From Enterococcus_K sp051713825 (lineage in GTDB: Bacteria > Bacillota > Bacilli > Lactobacillales > Enterococcaceae): a DNA stretch of 64,000 nucleotides. The notes under the pieces are model-generated. The model saw only the letters and a program-made list of their open reading frames with translations. It had not been told where the DNA came from and searched no databases. The translations under genes and the position numbers were made by a program. This document shows positions 44,149 through 52,960 of the stretch, one piece after another (position 1 is the first letter of the stretch; each line of letters opens with the position of its first letter). The stretch lies in NCBI RefSeq assembly GCF_051713825.1, contig NZ_JBIOQR010000001.1, positions 806,001 through 870,000 of the forward strand, given 5' to 3'.

Positions 44149-45120
44149 ATGGAAAAATTGCAACAAGGAAGAGTCGTTTTTCAAACAAAAAATTTATATT
44201 TTGTCAGAATGGAAACAAATGAACAATTGATTGGAACGGTAAGTGGTCATTTTCAAAGACAAGCGCAGGTGCCTTCAGATTTTCCAGTAATTGGAGATTG
44301 GGTAGAAGGGACTGTCTATGATGAGGGCAAATTTCTTATTTCGGCTATTAGGCCAAGACATTCGCTAATTACACGTAAAATTGCTGGTATGACCTCTGAT
44401 AGTCAACCGATTGCGGCCAATATCGATACAGTTTTTATTTGTATGAGTGCCAACCACGATTTTAATCTCCCTCGTTTAGAGCGTTACCTGTATATTGCGT
44501 GGGATAGTGGAGCGAATCCAGTGATTTTATTAACAAAAACGGATTTAATTACAGAAAAAGAAACTGTCGAGCAGCTTAGAAGGATTGAAGAAGCGACGAT
44601 GGGGGTCCCAGTTATTTCAATCAACCAGTTCTTGCCTATTGAAGAACGATTGACTGATTATTTGACGGCTGAGGCGACGGTTGTTTTTGTCGGAAGCTCT
44701 GGTGTTGGAAAATCGACGCTGACGAATCAATTGTTGGCAACTGCTCGCCAAGAAACCAAGGAAATACGAGAAGAGGATTCAAAAGGCCGACATACCACAA
44801 CGAGTCGGACACTCTTTTATTTGGAGAATGGTTGTAGTATTATCGATACTCCGGGCATGAGAGAGGTCGGTATTGTTACTGGCTTTTCAGAGAACCACTC
44901 ATTTTTTGAGGAGATTGAGTCATTAACACACCAATGCAAATTTACCGACTGCCAACATGAGACAGAGCCTTCATGTGCGGTCCAACAGGCAATTAAAGAG
45001 GGAACCTTGAGTCCGGATCGACTAAGAAATTATCGGAAATTAGAAGCTGAGAAACGGCATAACGAACGCCGACAGCAATATAAAGAGAAACTACAAAACA
45101 AAAAATCAAGAAAAAAATAG
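44149..45120 (+). CDS. rsgA: Ribosome small-subunit-dependent GTPase A
   Basis: Checks and matures the 30S subunit in the cytoplasm. 323 residues: N-terminal OB fold; a circularly permuted GTPase with G4 LLTKTDL, G1 VGSSGVGKST (~180-190) and G3 DTPGMREVG (~233); then the C-terminal zinc motif CKFTDCQHETEPSC. A GGAGG ribosome site lies 6 bases before the ATG. A leader ORF and alternative hairpins precede it, see the separate entries. No frame problem seen. Confidence 0.95.
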   Translation: MEKLQQGRVVFQTKNLYFVRMETNEQLIGTVSGHFQRQAQVPSDFPVIGDWVEGTVYDEGKFLISAIRPRHSLITRKIAGMTSDSQPIAANIDTVFICMSANHDFNLPRLERYLYIAWDSGANPVILLTKTDLITEKETVEQLRRIEEATMGVPVISINQFLPIEERLTDYLTAEATVVFVGSSGVGKSTLTNQLLATARQETKEIREEDSKGRHTTTSRTLFYLENGCSIIDTPGMREVGIVTGFSENHSFFEEIESLTHQCKFTDCQHETEPSCAVQQAIKEGTLSPDRLRNYRKLEAEKRHNERRQQYKEKLQNKKSRKK

Positions 45121-45170
45121 TCTTTCGAACAATAAATATACGTACAATCAAAAATGTAAATGAATGAATT

Positions 45171-45226
45171 GCTTGAACGCCATAGATGATGTTACGACAC
45201 GTCATTGGTGGCGTTCAGGCTTTTTT
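45171..45226 (+). terminator. Terminator of rsgA
   Basis: TGAACGCCA pairs with TGGCGTTCA, closed by inner pairs, then GG and a run of T. Confidence 0.88.
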
Positions 45227-45253
45227 GATAGAAGGCAAGTTTATTAGCTATAC

Positions 45254-45298
45254 AAAAAATCACAAAAAAACTGAAATTTAGTTTTTTTGTGATTTTTT
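45254..45298. terminator. Bidirectional terminator between rsgA and luxS
   Basis: AAAAAATCACAAAAAAACT pairs exactly with AGTTTTTTTGTGATTTTTT around a 7-base loop. It suits the convergent luxS gene in particular. Confidence 0.88.
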
Positions 45299-45323
45299 AT
45301 CTTTTAAGCTACCCAATTTTCTC

Positions 45324-45788
45324 TTACCCTAATAAGCGTTTAAAAGGGTCACTACTAATGCCAGCCTCAAGTACCTGTTTGGCGTACTCTTGCGCAGAGA
45401 ATAGCGAGTGATCGCGGTAATTGCCACATTCTTTTGCAGAGACGGCAGGAACAAAATCTGTTCCCACGACATGTTTCTCTAAGACTTCCTTTAACGCATC
45501 GCGAATTTCTTCTGGTGAATGTTCACCCCAAACGATTAAATAAAATCCTGTTCGACAACCCATTGGGGATAAGTCAATAATTCCTTTGACGTAATCTCTA
45601 AGGTTGACAGCTAAAAGGTGTTCAAGTGTGTGAATAGCTGACGTTGGAAGGGCATCTTGATTAGGCTGCAAAAAACGTAAGTCATATTTTTGAATCAATG
45701 CGCCTTCGTTTGTCTCAGTCCCAGCGAGACGAACGTATGGGGCTTTTACTGTATTGTGATCTAATTCGAAACTTTCTACACGTGCCAT
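45324..45788 (-). CDS. luxS: S-ribosylhomocysteine lyase (autoinducer-2 synthesis)
   Basis: Cleaves S-ribosylhomocysteine to homocysteine and DPD, the AI-2 precursor. 154 residues, normal length. The zinc ligands His53 and His57 (HTLEH) and Cys121 (KECGNY) are present, as is GCRTGFYL. GGAGGA lies before the ATG on the minus strand. The gene is monocistronic. It links methyl-cycle recycling and possible quorum signalling. Confidence 0.96.
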   Translation of the reverse strand: MARVESFELDHNTVKAPYVRLAGTETNEGALIQKYDLRFLQPNQDALPTSAIHTLEHLLAVNLRDYVKGIIDLSPMGCRTGFYLIVWGEHSPEEIRDALKEVLEKHVVGTDFVPAVSAKECGNYRDHSLFSAQEYAKQVLEAGISSDPFKRLLG

Positions 45789-46106
45789 GTTGTTTCCTCC
45801 TAAAATTCTTTCATAAACGTTACTATAGCAAAAACTTTGTCTTCTTTCAATGGTTGTAAGATTAGGTTTTTTTAGTGATAATCGTTGAGAAAAAAATAAC
45901 TTTTATTGAGTTTTGGAAGAAAATTCGAAAATTTGCTTTTTTTTTGACAAAGACTCTTTTTTCTAATCTATCTGAATCCCATCCTCTCGTTCCGCATGGA
46001 TTTATTCGTTATTGTTAAAGCGAGAAATCTCGGATTAATAGCGAGTATATTGATAATTTGTTGGGGAAATGTTATCATATGAGGAGTTTCAAGTTAGGAG
46101 ATGTTT
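45789..46106 (+). promoter_or_regulatory. Divergent control region of luxS and the HasA-like gene
   Basis: TTGATA at 46050-46055 and TATCAT at 46073-46078 with a 17-base spacer make a good promoter for the HasA-like gene. A perfect dyad CGAGAAATCTCG at about 46020-46032 lies ~18 bases upstream of the -35 and may be a regulator site. Confidence 0.55.
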
Positions 46107-47351
46107 ATGAGAAAAATATATAAAACGAACGTTTTGATGAATGTAGTGTTGATTGTTGCTTTGATTGTTGCTATTTTTTGGCTTAAGAGTTACCGAAATG
46201 ATGCGTACAAATGGTTTGAAGTATTACTCTCGGTTAATTTTGGCTATTTGTTATTTAAAGTTGTCACATCATTTTTTTATAAGCCAGTCGATTCGAAGAT
46301 TGCTGAGCAGGGGATTACAGCGATTATTCCTTGTTACAACGAAACGCTTGAATCAGTCGAAAAAGCAATTGATTCATTGATGAAGCAGACGGTTTTGGTA
46401 GATGAGATTATTTTCGTTGATGACGGGAGCCAAAATACAGAATGTTTTGATTATCTATCCACTTACAATCATGCGAAGGTAGAAATTGTTGTTCATCGAT
46501 TTGAAGAAAACCAGGGGAAGAAAGCAGCAATTCTTTGGGCGATTACTCATGCAAAGAACGAACTGCTCCTAATGTTAGATTCTGATGGAGAGTTGCAGGA
46601 AAATGCGATTGAAGAATTACGAAAACCATTTGCTGATGAAAAAGTCGGAACGGTTTGCGGGAAAATTATGATTCGAAATTACAATGCAGGTTTTTTAGCA
46701 CGGGTGCAAGAAATCATCTACTTTAATGCTTTTGAAGTAGGCCGAGCTTCGCAAAGTCTCTTTAAGAGTGTTGTCGTAGCTTCAGGCGCGTTGAGCATGC
46801 ATCGTAAAAAAATCTTTGATGAAGAAGCACTAGACACTTTTAAGAAGGAACGTTTTTTTGGAATCAAGTGTGTGGCCGGTGATGACAGATTGTTAACCGA
46901 TATCTCCAAGCAAAAAGGATATGATAGTGTCTATCAAAACACAGCGATTTGTTATACTGAGGTTCCAGAGAAGCTACCGAAGTATTTTAAGCAGCAGGTA
47001 CGTTGGCTAAAATCAGCTTATCTACAATCGCTTTATTCGATTAGACATTGCTGGAAAAAACCAATGTTGTTGTTATACCAGATGTTAGAAGCCTACTTAT
47101 GGGCAGTCAATTTAGTGATATCAATATACATAGGATTTACAACAGGTATACCAGTTTCTATTGAGATTATTTTGTTTTGGGTCATTTACTCAGTCTTAGT
47201 CTCCCTAGTCAACGCAATAAGGTTTAGACAGTATGGGTGGCATTTGTATTTAGTGTCAACGTTATATAGTTTTATCTATGGCTTTTTTATCCTTGTCGCA
47301 AGAATTTATGCTTTGTTGACTCTTTGGAGAACAGGCTGGTCGACTAGATAA
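46107..47351 (+). CDS. HasA-like processive GT2 synthase (hyaluronan synthase family)
   Basis: 414 residues from ATG 46107 (TAGGAG 6 bases upstream; ATG 46101 also in frame), nearly the size of S. pyogenes HasA (419). Two N-terminal membrane helices, a GT2 core with AIIPCYNE, VDDGSQNT and LDSD, then GDDRLLT, the processivity motif QQVRW, and C-terminal membrane segments ending RTGWSTR, like the HasA TEWGTR tail. It may polymerise and export hyaluronan or another GlcNAc-containing glycan through the membrane. No hasB is present beside it. Product is inference. Confidence 0.8.
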   Translation: MRKIYKTNVLMNVVLIVALIVAIFWLKSYRNDAYKWFEVLLSVNFGYLLFKVVTSFFYKPVDSKIAEQGITAIIPCYNETLESVEKAIDSLMKQTVLVDEIIFVDDGSQNTECFDYLSTYNHAKVEIVVHRFEENQGKKAAILWAITHAKNELLLMLDSDGELQENAIEELRKPFADEKVGTVCGKIMIRNYNAGFLARVQEIIYFNAFEVGRASQSLFKSVVVASGALSMHRKKIFDEEALDTFKKERFFGIKCVAGDDRLLTDISKQKGYDSVYQNTAICYTEVPEKLPKYFKQQVRWLKSAYLQSLYSIRHCWKKPMLLLYQMLEAYLWAVNLVISIYIGFTTGIPVSIEIILFWVIYSVLVSLVNAIRFRQYGWHLYLVSTLYSFIYGFFILVARIYALLTLWRTGWSTR

Positions 47352-47405
47352 GGTTCTGGTGGAGAAGAAATATCTAGCTAGAGAGCCATTTTTATATACA
47401 ATTCA

Positions 47406-47452
47406 TGGGTCTGGAACGAGTGTCTTCTGACAGTTGTTTCAGGCCCTTTTTC
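47406..47452 (+). terminator. Rho-independent terminator
   Basis: GGGTCTGGAAC pairs with GTTTCAGGCCC, with inner GTC/GAC pairs, followed by five T. Confidence 0.88.
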
Positions 47453-47636
47453 TATTTTTGATGAAGTTACTTCCGTGCTAAACGTTTATTCAGCACAACA
47501 AAATATACAGCGATAGGCAGATTTTTAAGTTTCATTAATCGCAAATGAAAAATATGAACTGAGCCTATAGTAATTATCGGAATTGTGGTAAAATGAGAAA
47601 AGTATGTTTCTATGAAAAAATGAAGAAGGTGTTAGA

Positions 47637-48689
47637 ATGGAAAAAGGGTATTATGTTGCAGTTGTAGGGGCAACAGGAGCGGTAGGAACAAAAATGATTG
47701 AGATGCTAGAAGAGACAACGCTACCAATTAAAGAGGTAAAATTATTAGCCTCTAAGCGTTCTGCTGGCAAACAATTACCATTTAAGGGGCAATTATTAAC
47801 GATTGAAGAGCTCGTGCCAGAATCGTTTGAAGGAATTGATATTGCGCTCTTTAGTGCAGGTGGTGGGATTTCAAAAATCTTTGCACCAGAAGCGGTCAAA
47901 CGAGGAGCGGTAGTTGTCGATAATACCAGCCAATTCCGAATGGATCCAGCTGTTCCGTTAGTTGTGCCAGAAGTTAACAAAGAAGTACTAAAAGAACACA
48001 AAGGAATCATCGCCAATCCTAATTGTTCAACGATTCAAATGATGGTGGCTTTAGAGCCTATCCGTCAAGCTGTCGGGCTAGAACGAATTTTAGTTTCTAC
48101 TTACCAGGCAGTTTCTGGCGCTGGAGCGAGTGCGATTGAAGAGTTGAAAACACAAGCTAAGGACTACCTAGCAGATAAGTCAGCTGACGAGTTGACTGCC
48201 AAGATTTTACCTGCGGGAGGAGACAAGAAACATTACCCAATTGCTTTTAATGCATTACCTCAGATTGATGTTTTTGGTGAGCAGGATTATACCAACGAAG
48301 AATGGAAAATGATTCGCGAAACCAAAAAAATTATGTCTGATGATACGCTAAAAGTAGTTGCTACTTGTGTGCGAATTCCTGTCGTTATGGGGCACTCAGA
48401 ATCGATCTATATTGAGACAAAAGAACAGACATCAGTTCAAGCAATCAAAGAACTGATGGAGAAGGCACCAGGCGTTGTTTTACAAGATGATCCAAGTCAA
48501 CAGATTTATCCACAAGCCTTAACAAGCACAGGCAAAAAAGAAACATTTGTCGGTCGTATTCGTCAAGATGTTGATGTAGAAAATGGCTTCCATCTATGGG
48601 TTGTTTCGGATAATTTGCTAAAAGGCGCAGCGTGGAATTCTGTTCAGATTGCTGAAACGTTACATGAAATGAATTTGGTAAGAGTTTAA
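47637..48689 (+). CDS. asd: Aspartate-semialdehyde dehydrogenase
   Basis: Makes aspartate semialdehyde for lysine/DAP, methionine and threonine, thus for peptidoglycan. 350 residues: VVGATGAVGTKMIEML binds NADP; NPNCSTIQM contains the catalytic Cys130; SGAGASAIEEL and the His of KETFVGRIR region follow. GAAGAAGGTG lies upstream. It is followed by dapA after 23 bases, forming an operon with rnjB. Confidence 0.96.
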   Translation: MEKGYYVAVVGATGAVGTKMIEMLEETTLPIKEVKLLASKRSAGKQLPFKGQLLTIEELVPESFEGIDIALFSAGGGISKIFAPEAVKRGAVVVDNTSQFRMDPAVPLVVPEVNKEVLKEHKGIIANPNCSTIQMMVALEPIRQAVGLERILVSTYQAVSGAGASAIEELKTQAKDYLADKSADELTAKILPAGGDKKHYPIAFNALPQIDVFGEQDYTNEEWKMIRETKKIMSDDTLKVVATCVRIPVVMGHSESIYIETKEQTSVQAIKELMEKAPGVVLQDDPSQQIYPQALTSTGKKETFVGRIRQDVDVENGFHLWVVSDNLLKGAAWNSVQIAETLHEMNLVRV

Positions 48690-48712
48690 TTGTTTTTCGG
48701 GAGGAATTAAGT

Positions 48713-49585
48713 ATGAAATTAACGAATGCATCAATTATCACGGCAATGGTTACGCCGTTTGATGAACACGGGGAAATTGATTTTTCACAGCTACCAAAAT
48801 TGGTCGAACACTTATTAGGGAGTCATACAGATGGCATTATTTTAGCGGGTACAACCGGCGAGTCACCAACATTAACACATGATGAAGAGATTACTTTGTT
48901 TGAAGAGGTCATTCGAATCGTGAATAAACGTGTGCCAATTATTTGTGGTGTGGGTACAAACGATACTAGAGATTCTGTCAATTTTGTCAAAGAAATTGCC
49001 AGCATGGATGGAATCGATGCAGGTCTTGCGGTAGTCCCGTATTATAATAAACCGAATCAGGAAGGGTTATACAAACATTTTGAAGCAATCGCCAAAGCAA
49101 GCGATTTACCTATTTTGTTGTATAATGTACCTGGTAGGACTGTTGCAAGTCTTGAGGTAGAGACGACTTTACGTTTAGCTGAGATTGAGAACATCATTGG
49201 CATTAAAGAATGTTCAGGTATGGATGCTATTACCGAGCTGATTGAGAAAGCACCAGAAGATTTTCTGATCTATACAGGGGAGGATGGTCTGGCTTTTTCA
49301 ACGAAAGCATTGGGAGGACAAGGAGTTATTTCTGTAGCCTCTCACATTTATGGTAACGAGATCCATCAGATGTTTCAATTATTGGCTGCAGGCAAAGTTT
49401 TAGCTGCTGCAGAAATTCAACGAGGGTATTTACCGAAAGTCAACGCTTTATTCTCAGTGCCTTCACCCGCACCTGTCAAATTAGCGTTAAACGAATTAGG
49501 GATTCCTGTTGGAGGTCTACGCCTACCGCTTGTTGCTTGTACAGAAGAAGAAAAAGAGCAGATATTAAGCATTTTAAATTTATAA
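48713..49585 (+). CDS. dapA: 4-hydroxy-tetrahydrodipicolinate synthase
   Basis: Condenses aspartate semialdehyde and pyruvate, the first committed step to DAP/lysine. 290 residues, a TIM barrel with AGTTGESPTL, LLYNVPGRT (catalytic Tyr) and IGIKECSG, where the Lys (~165) forms the Schiff base. GGGAGG lies before the ATG. It sits between asd and rnjB. Confidence 0.96.
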   Translation: MKLTNASIITAMVTPFDEHGEIDFSQLPKLVEHLLGSHTDGIILAGTTGESPTLTHDEEITLFEEVIRIVNKRVPIICGVGTNDTRDSVNFVKEIASMDGIDAGLAVVPYYNKPNQEGLYKHFEAIAKASDLPILLYNVPGRTVASLEVETTLRLAEIENIIGIKECSGMDAITELIEKAPEDFLIYTGEDGLAFSTKALGGQGVISVASHIYGNEIHQMFQLLAAGKVLAAAEIQRGYLPKVNALFSVPSPAPVKLALNELGIPVGGLRLPLVACTEEEKEQILSILNL

Positions 49586-49603
49586 AGCGAGAGGTGAACG
49601 TGT

Positions 49604-51286
49604 TTGAGTACCATCAAACTAATTCCTCTTGGCGGCGTACGAGAAAACGGCAAGAATATGTACGTGGCTGAGGTAGGAGAAGATATTTTCGTTCTTGATT
49701 GTGGGCTAAAATACCCTGAGAACGAGTTACTAGGAATTGACATTGTCATTCCAGATTTTACGTATTTGGAGGAAAATGCAGAGCGCGTGGCAGGGGTCTT
49801 TTTGACTCATGGACATGCGGATGCAATCGGGGCATTGCCTTATTTCCTTTCAAAACTAAATGTTCCTGTTTTTGGAACAGCACTTACGATTGAGCTTGCT
49901 AAGTTGAGTGTAAGTCGTAATGAAGAAACCAAAAATTTCAAAGAGTTTCATGTAGTGGATGAGCATACAGAGATTGATTTTGGTGAAACAAGTGTCAGCT
50001 TTTTCAGAACGACACACACGATTCCAGATTCTGTCGGGATCAGCTTAAAGACCAATGAAGGAAGCATCGTGTATACTGGTGACTTCAAATTTGATCAAAC
50101 AGCTATTCCAATGTATCAAACGGATTATAGTCGGTTAGCTGAGATTGGCAAAGAAGGCGTGCTTGCGTTATTAAGTGACTCATCGAACGCTGAAAATCCA
50201 ACACCAGTTGCTTCTGAATTGCAGATTGCTGATGAAGTATTGGAAACGATCCGTTATTGGGAAGGACGAATTATCGTCGCTTGTGTGGCAAGTAATCTAC
50301 AACGTGTCCAACAAGTTTTAAATGCTGCTTACAAATCAGAACGAAAAGTTGTCTTGACGGGACAGGATTTTGAACGAATTATTCGAACAGCGATGCGCTT
50401 AGAAAAATTACAATTACCAAGCGAAGACCTATTCGTTACGTTGAAGGAAATGAAAAACTATTCTCCTGAAGAGTTATTGATTTTAGAAACAGGTCGTATG
50501 GGTGAGCCAATCAAGTCATTACAAAAAATGGCGAACGGCACGCATCGTTCTCTCAAAATTGAGAAGGGTGATTTAGTCTACATTACAACAACACCAACAA
50601 CAGCGATGGAAACAACTGTGGCTAAAACAGAGGATATGATTTATCGTTCAGGTGGAAATGTTAAGCAAATTTCTGAGAACTTACGTGTTTCAGGACATGC
50701 CAACCCAAATGAATTACAATTGATGTTGAACTTCATGAAGCCAAAATATTTTATCCCAATTCAAGGAGAATACCGTCAGCTAGCGGCTCATGCTGATTTG
50801 GCACATGAGATTGGAATGGCTTATAAAGATATTTTTATCACCGGTCGTGGCGATATCCTTGAATACAAACAAGGACGTATGAGCATGTCAGGCAGTACAC
50901 CAGCGGAAAATGTCATGATTGACGGGCTAGGTGTCGGTGATATTGGAAATATTGTTTTGAGAGATAGAAAAATTCTTTCAGAAGATGGCATATTTGTGGC
51001 AGTTGTTACAATTAACCGTCGTGAGAAGAAAATTGTTTCTGCTCCTCAAATCACTTCAAGAGGGTTTGTCTACGTGAAGACTAGTAAAGATCTTCTAAAA
51101 GAAAGCTCATCTATGATTAGTGAAATTGTTGAGAAGCATCTACAAAACGATGATTTTGAATGGAGTAAATTAAAACAAGATATTCGCGATCAATTAAGTC
51201 GCTATTTGTTTGACCAAACAAAACGTCGTCCAGTGATTCTTCCTGTAATCATGGAAGCAACTCAAAGAAGACGCACTAAAAATTAA
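49604..51286 (+). CDS. rnjB: Ribonuclease J2
   Basis: RNA decay and processing enzyme partner of RNase J1. 560 residues starting at TTG 49604 with GAGAGGTG 7 bases upstream. The metallo-beta-lactamase motif reads THGHADAIGALPY: the second Asp-His of the usual HxHxDH is altered (Asp-Ala), as in J2 proteins, which are weak nucleases that mainly assist J1. A beta-CASP domain (ACVASNLQRVQQVLNAA) and the C-terminal dimer domain follow. Third gene of the asd-dapA-rnjB operon, an order common in Lactobacillales. Confidence 0.93.
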   Translation: MSTIKLIPLGGVRENGKNMYVAEVGEDIFVLDCGLKYPENELLGIDIVIPDFTYLEENAERVAGVFLTHGHADAIGALPYFLSKLNVPVFGTALTIELAKLSVSRNEETKNFKEFHVVDEHTEIDFGETSVSFFRTTHTIPDSVGISLKTNEGSIVYTGDFKFDQTAIPMYQTDYSRLAEIGKEGVLALLSDSSNAENPTPVASELQIADEVLETIRYWEGRIIVACVASNLQRVQQVLNAAYKSERKVVLTGQDFERIIRTAMRLEKLQLPSEDLFVTLKEMKNYSPEELLILETGRMGEPIKSLQKMANGTHRSLKIEKGDLVYITTTPTTAMETTVAKTEDMIYRSGGNVKQISENLRVSGHANPNELQLMLNFMKPKYFIPIQGEYRQLAAHADLAHEIGMAYKDIFITGRGDILEYKQGRMSMSGSTPAENVMIDGLGVGDIGNIVLRDRKILSEDGIFVAVVTINRREKKIVSAPQITSRGFVYVKTSKDLLKESSSMISEIVEKHLQNDDFEWSKLKQDIRDQLSRYLFDQTKRRPVILPVIMEATQRRRTKN

Positions 51287-51292
51287 CCAGTG

Positions 51293-51340
51293 AAACCTCT
51301 CCAAACGCTAGCTAGGATAGTAGCGGATGGGGAGGTTTTT
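51293..51340 (+). terminator. Rho-independent terminator
   Basis: AAACCTCTCC pairs with GGGGAGGTTT, one G-U pair, then TTT. The following 200 bases up to the next promoter show no gene. Confidence 0.82.
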
Positions 51341-51537
51341 GGGCTGTACCAAACATGGTGGTCTGGTAGTTCGAGCGCACGTTGTCCTAGTTTTATAGAA
51401 GAGTATATTTTTAGAGTTTTCATTTGGACTAGGTAGTTAATCGACAAAGATGTTTCGTTTATTGTTATTTTTTAATGATATAGATTACTGCCATATAAAT
51501 ATTCTTATTACTAAATTAAATTATTTAATGAAATCCG

Positions 51538-51566
51538 TTGATATCCGAAACGTTTCGGATTATAAT
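51538..51566 (+). promoter_or_regulatory. Promoter of the second sugar operon with a LacI operator in its spacer
   Basis: TTGATA (51538-51543) and TATAAT (51561-51566) are 17 bases apart. The spacer is filled by the perfect 18-base palindrome ATCCGAAACGTTTCGGAT (51543-51560), with the central CG typical of LacI-family operators. AAAACGCTTTCA at 51580-51591 is a partial cre (12 of 14). The LacI-type regulator at 56565 is the likely ligand protein. Confidence 0.82.
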
Positions 51567-51608
51567 AAAAGTGAAAATAAAACGCTTTCAGAAACAGGAG
51601 GAGTAGAA

Positions 51609-52898
51609 ATGTCAAAAATTTTTAAATGTGTTGGTGTTTCGTTGTTGGCTGTGGGGCTGTTATTTAGTTTGGTAGGATGTGGAAATGGTAAAGGTGATAA
51701 AACGAAAGGCAGTGGGGATGATACAGGAAAACGTGATGTCACTCTGACTGTTGGATTCTGGAAAGGTGATTCGACAAGTGAAGACTCAGCTCGAAAGAAA
51801 GCCTTCGAAGGATTTACAAAAAAGACGGGAATCAAAGTTCAAGAAAAAGTTTACAATGATTATGATACACAATTAATGACCGACTTAGTAGGCGGAACTG
51901 CTCCAGATGTTTTTTACGTTGATGTTTCTAATTTGCCTAGTTTATCTAGTCAAGGGGTTCTTGAACCGCTGAATGACTATATTGACAAACAATCCGATTT
52001 TGATCAAGCTGATTTTTATGAACCGATTTTTAATGGGTTCAAAGGAGCAGATGATAAACAATATGGTGTCCCCAAAGATTACTCGACCTTAGGGTTTTAT
52101 TACAATGAAGATTTATTAAAGAAAGCGGGATTATCTTCTGCTGATTTACCAAAAGATTTTGATAGCCTAGAGCCATTTTTGACAACCCTTAAAGAAAAAT
52201 TACCAGATATTCAACCAATGGTTTTTTCTGCTCTGCTTGCTAGACAAATGTATATAGCTGAGTCAGATGGAGGGAAGATTACAAAAGAAGATGGCACAGC
52301 TAACCTAAATGACCCTAAAGTGATTAAAGCGTTACAGCCATTACTAGATTTATACGATAAAGGATTGATCCGTACACCAGAAGATTTAGGTGATGGCTGG
52401 GCTGGAGATACATTTGGTCGAGGGGGAGCGGTTCTATCAGATGAAGGAGCATGGATGGTCTCGCATTTGAACACGAACTTTCCAGCTTTAAAATGGGGCG
52501 TGACAGAATTACCTATCTTAAATGGGGAACATCGCAACATGGTATTTACTGTAAGCTATTCAATGAATTCTGCATCAAAAAACAAAGCAGAATCTTGGGA
52601 ATTGATTAGTCATTTAACGCATGACGCGATGAAGGATTATGCAAGTGAAGCATCCGTATTACCTTCAAGAAAATCTGTTGCAGAAGAATTGAAGATTGAT
52701 ACAGATAAAATTATGTCCCCATTTGCAAAAGCAGCAGATTATGCGACCCCTTGGCAAGATGGAAATTATTTAACTATTATTACTTCTCGCTATGAGAATA
52801 TGATTCCTTCTGCGTTAAAAGGAGAAATGAGTTTAGAAGAGGCAATGAAAGAAGCAACAACATCAGCGAATCAAGATATCGAGAATCAAGTGAAATGA
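51609..52898 (+). CDS. Sugar ABC importer substrate-binding lipoprotein
   Basis: 429 residues from ATG 51609 (AGGAGGAG upstream; the longer frame from 51450 runs through the promoter). Signal peptide with lipobox SLVGC (Cys ~23). VTLTVGFWKGDSTSED, GGTAPDVFYVDVSNLP, YGVPKDYSTLGFYYNEDLLKK are CUT1 binding-protein motifs. It delivers a galactoside-like sugar to the two permeases after it; the ligand is inferred from the GH36 gene. Confidence 0.92.
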   Translation: MSKIFKCVGVSLLAVGLLFSLVGCGNGKGDKTKGSGDDTGKRDVTLTVGFWKGDSTSEDSARKKAFEGFTKKTGIKVQEKVYNDYDTQLMTDLVGGTAPDVFYVDVSNLPSLSSQGVLEPLNDYIDKQSDFDQADFYEPIFNGFKGADDKQYGVPKDYSTLGFYYNEDLLKKAGLSSADLPKDFDSLEPFLTTLKEKLPDIQPMVFSALLARQMYIAESDGGKITKEDGTANLNDPKVIKALQPLLDLYDKGLIRTPEDLGDGWAGDTFGRGGAVLSDEGAWMVSHLNTNFPALKWGVTELPILNGEHRNMVFTVSYSMNSASKNKAESWELISHLTHDAMKDYASEASVLPSRKSVAEELKIDTDKIMSPFAKAADYATPWQDGNYLTIITSRYENMIPSALKGEMSLEEAMKEATTSANQDIENQVK

Positions 52899-52906
52899 AG
52901 AAGGAT

Positions 52907-52942
52907 TTGAGCAATGCGTATTTAAGCGTATTGCTCAATTTT
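52907..52942 (+). terminator. Intra-operon attenuating hairpin
   Basis: TTGAGCAATGCG pairs with CGTATTGCTCAA (one G-U pair) around an 8-base loop, then TTTT. It lies between binding protein and permease 1 and would leave more binding-protein mRNA than permease mRNA. It also argues for the permease start at 52961. Confidence 0.7.
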
Positions 52943-52960
52943 AAAAGAGAGGTGTGTATT

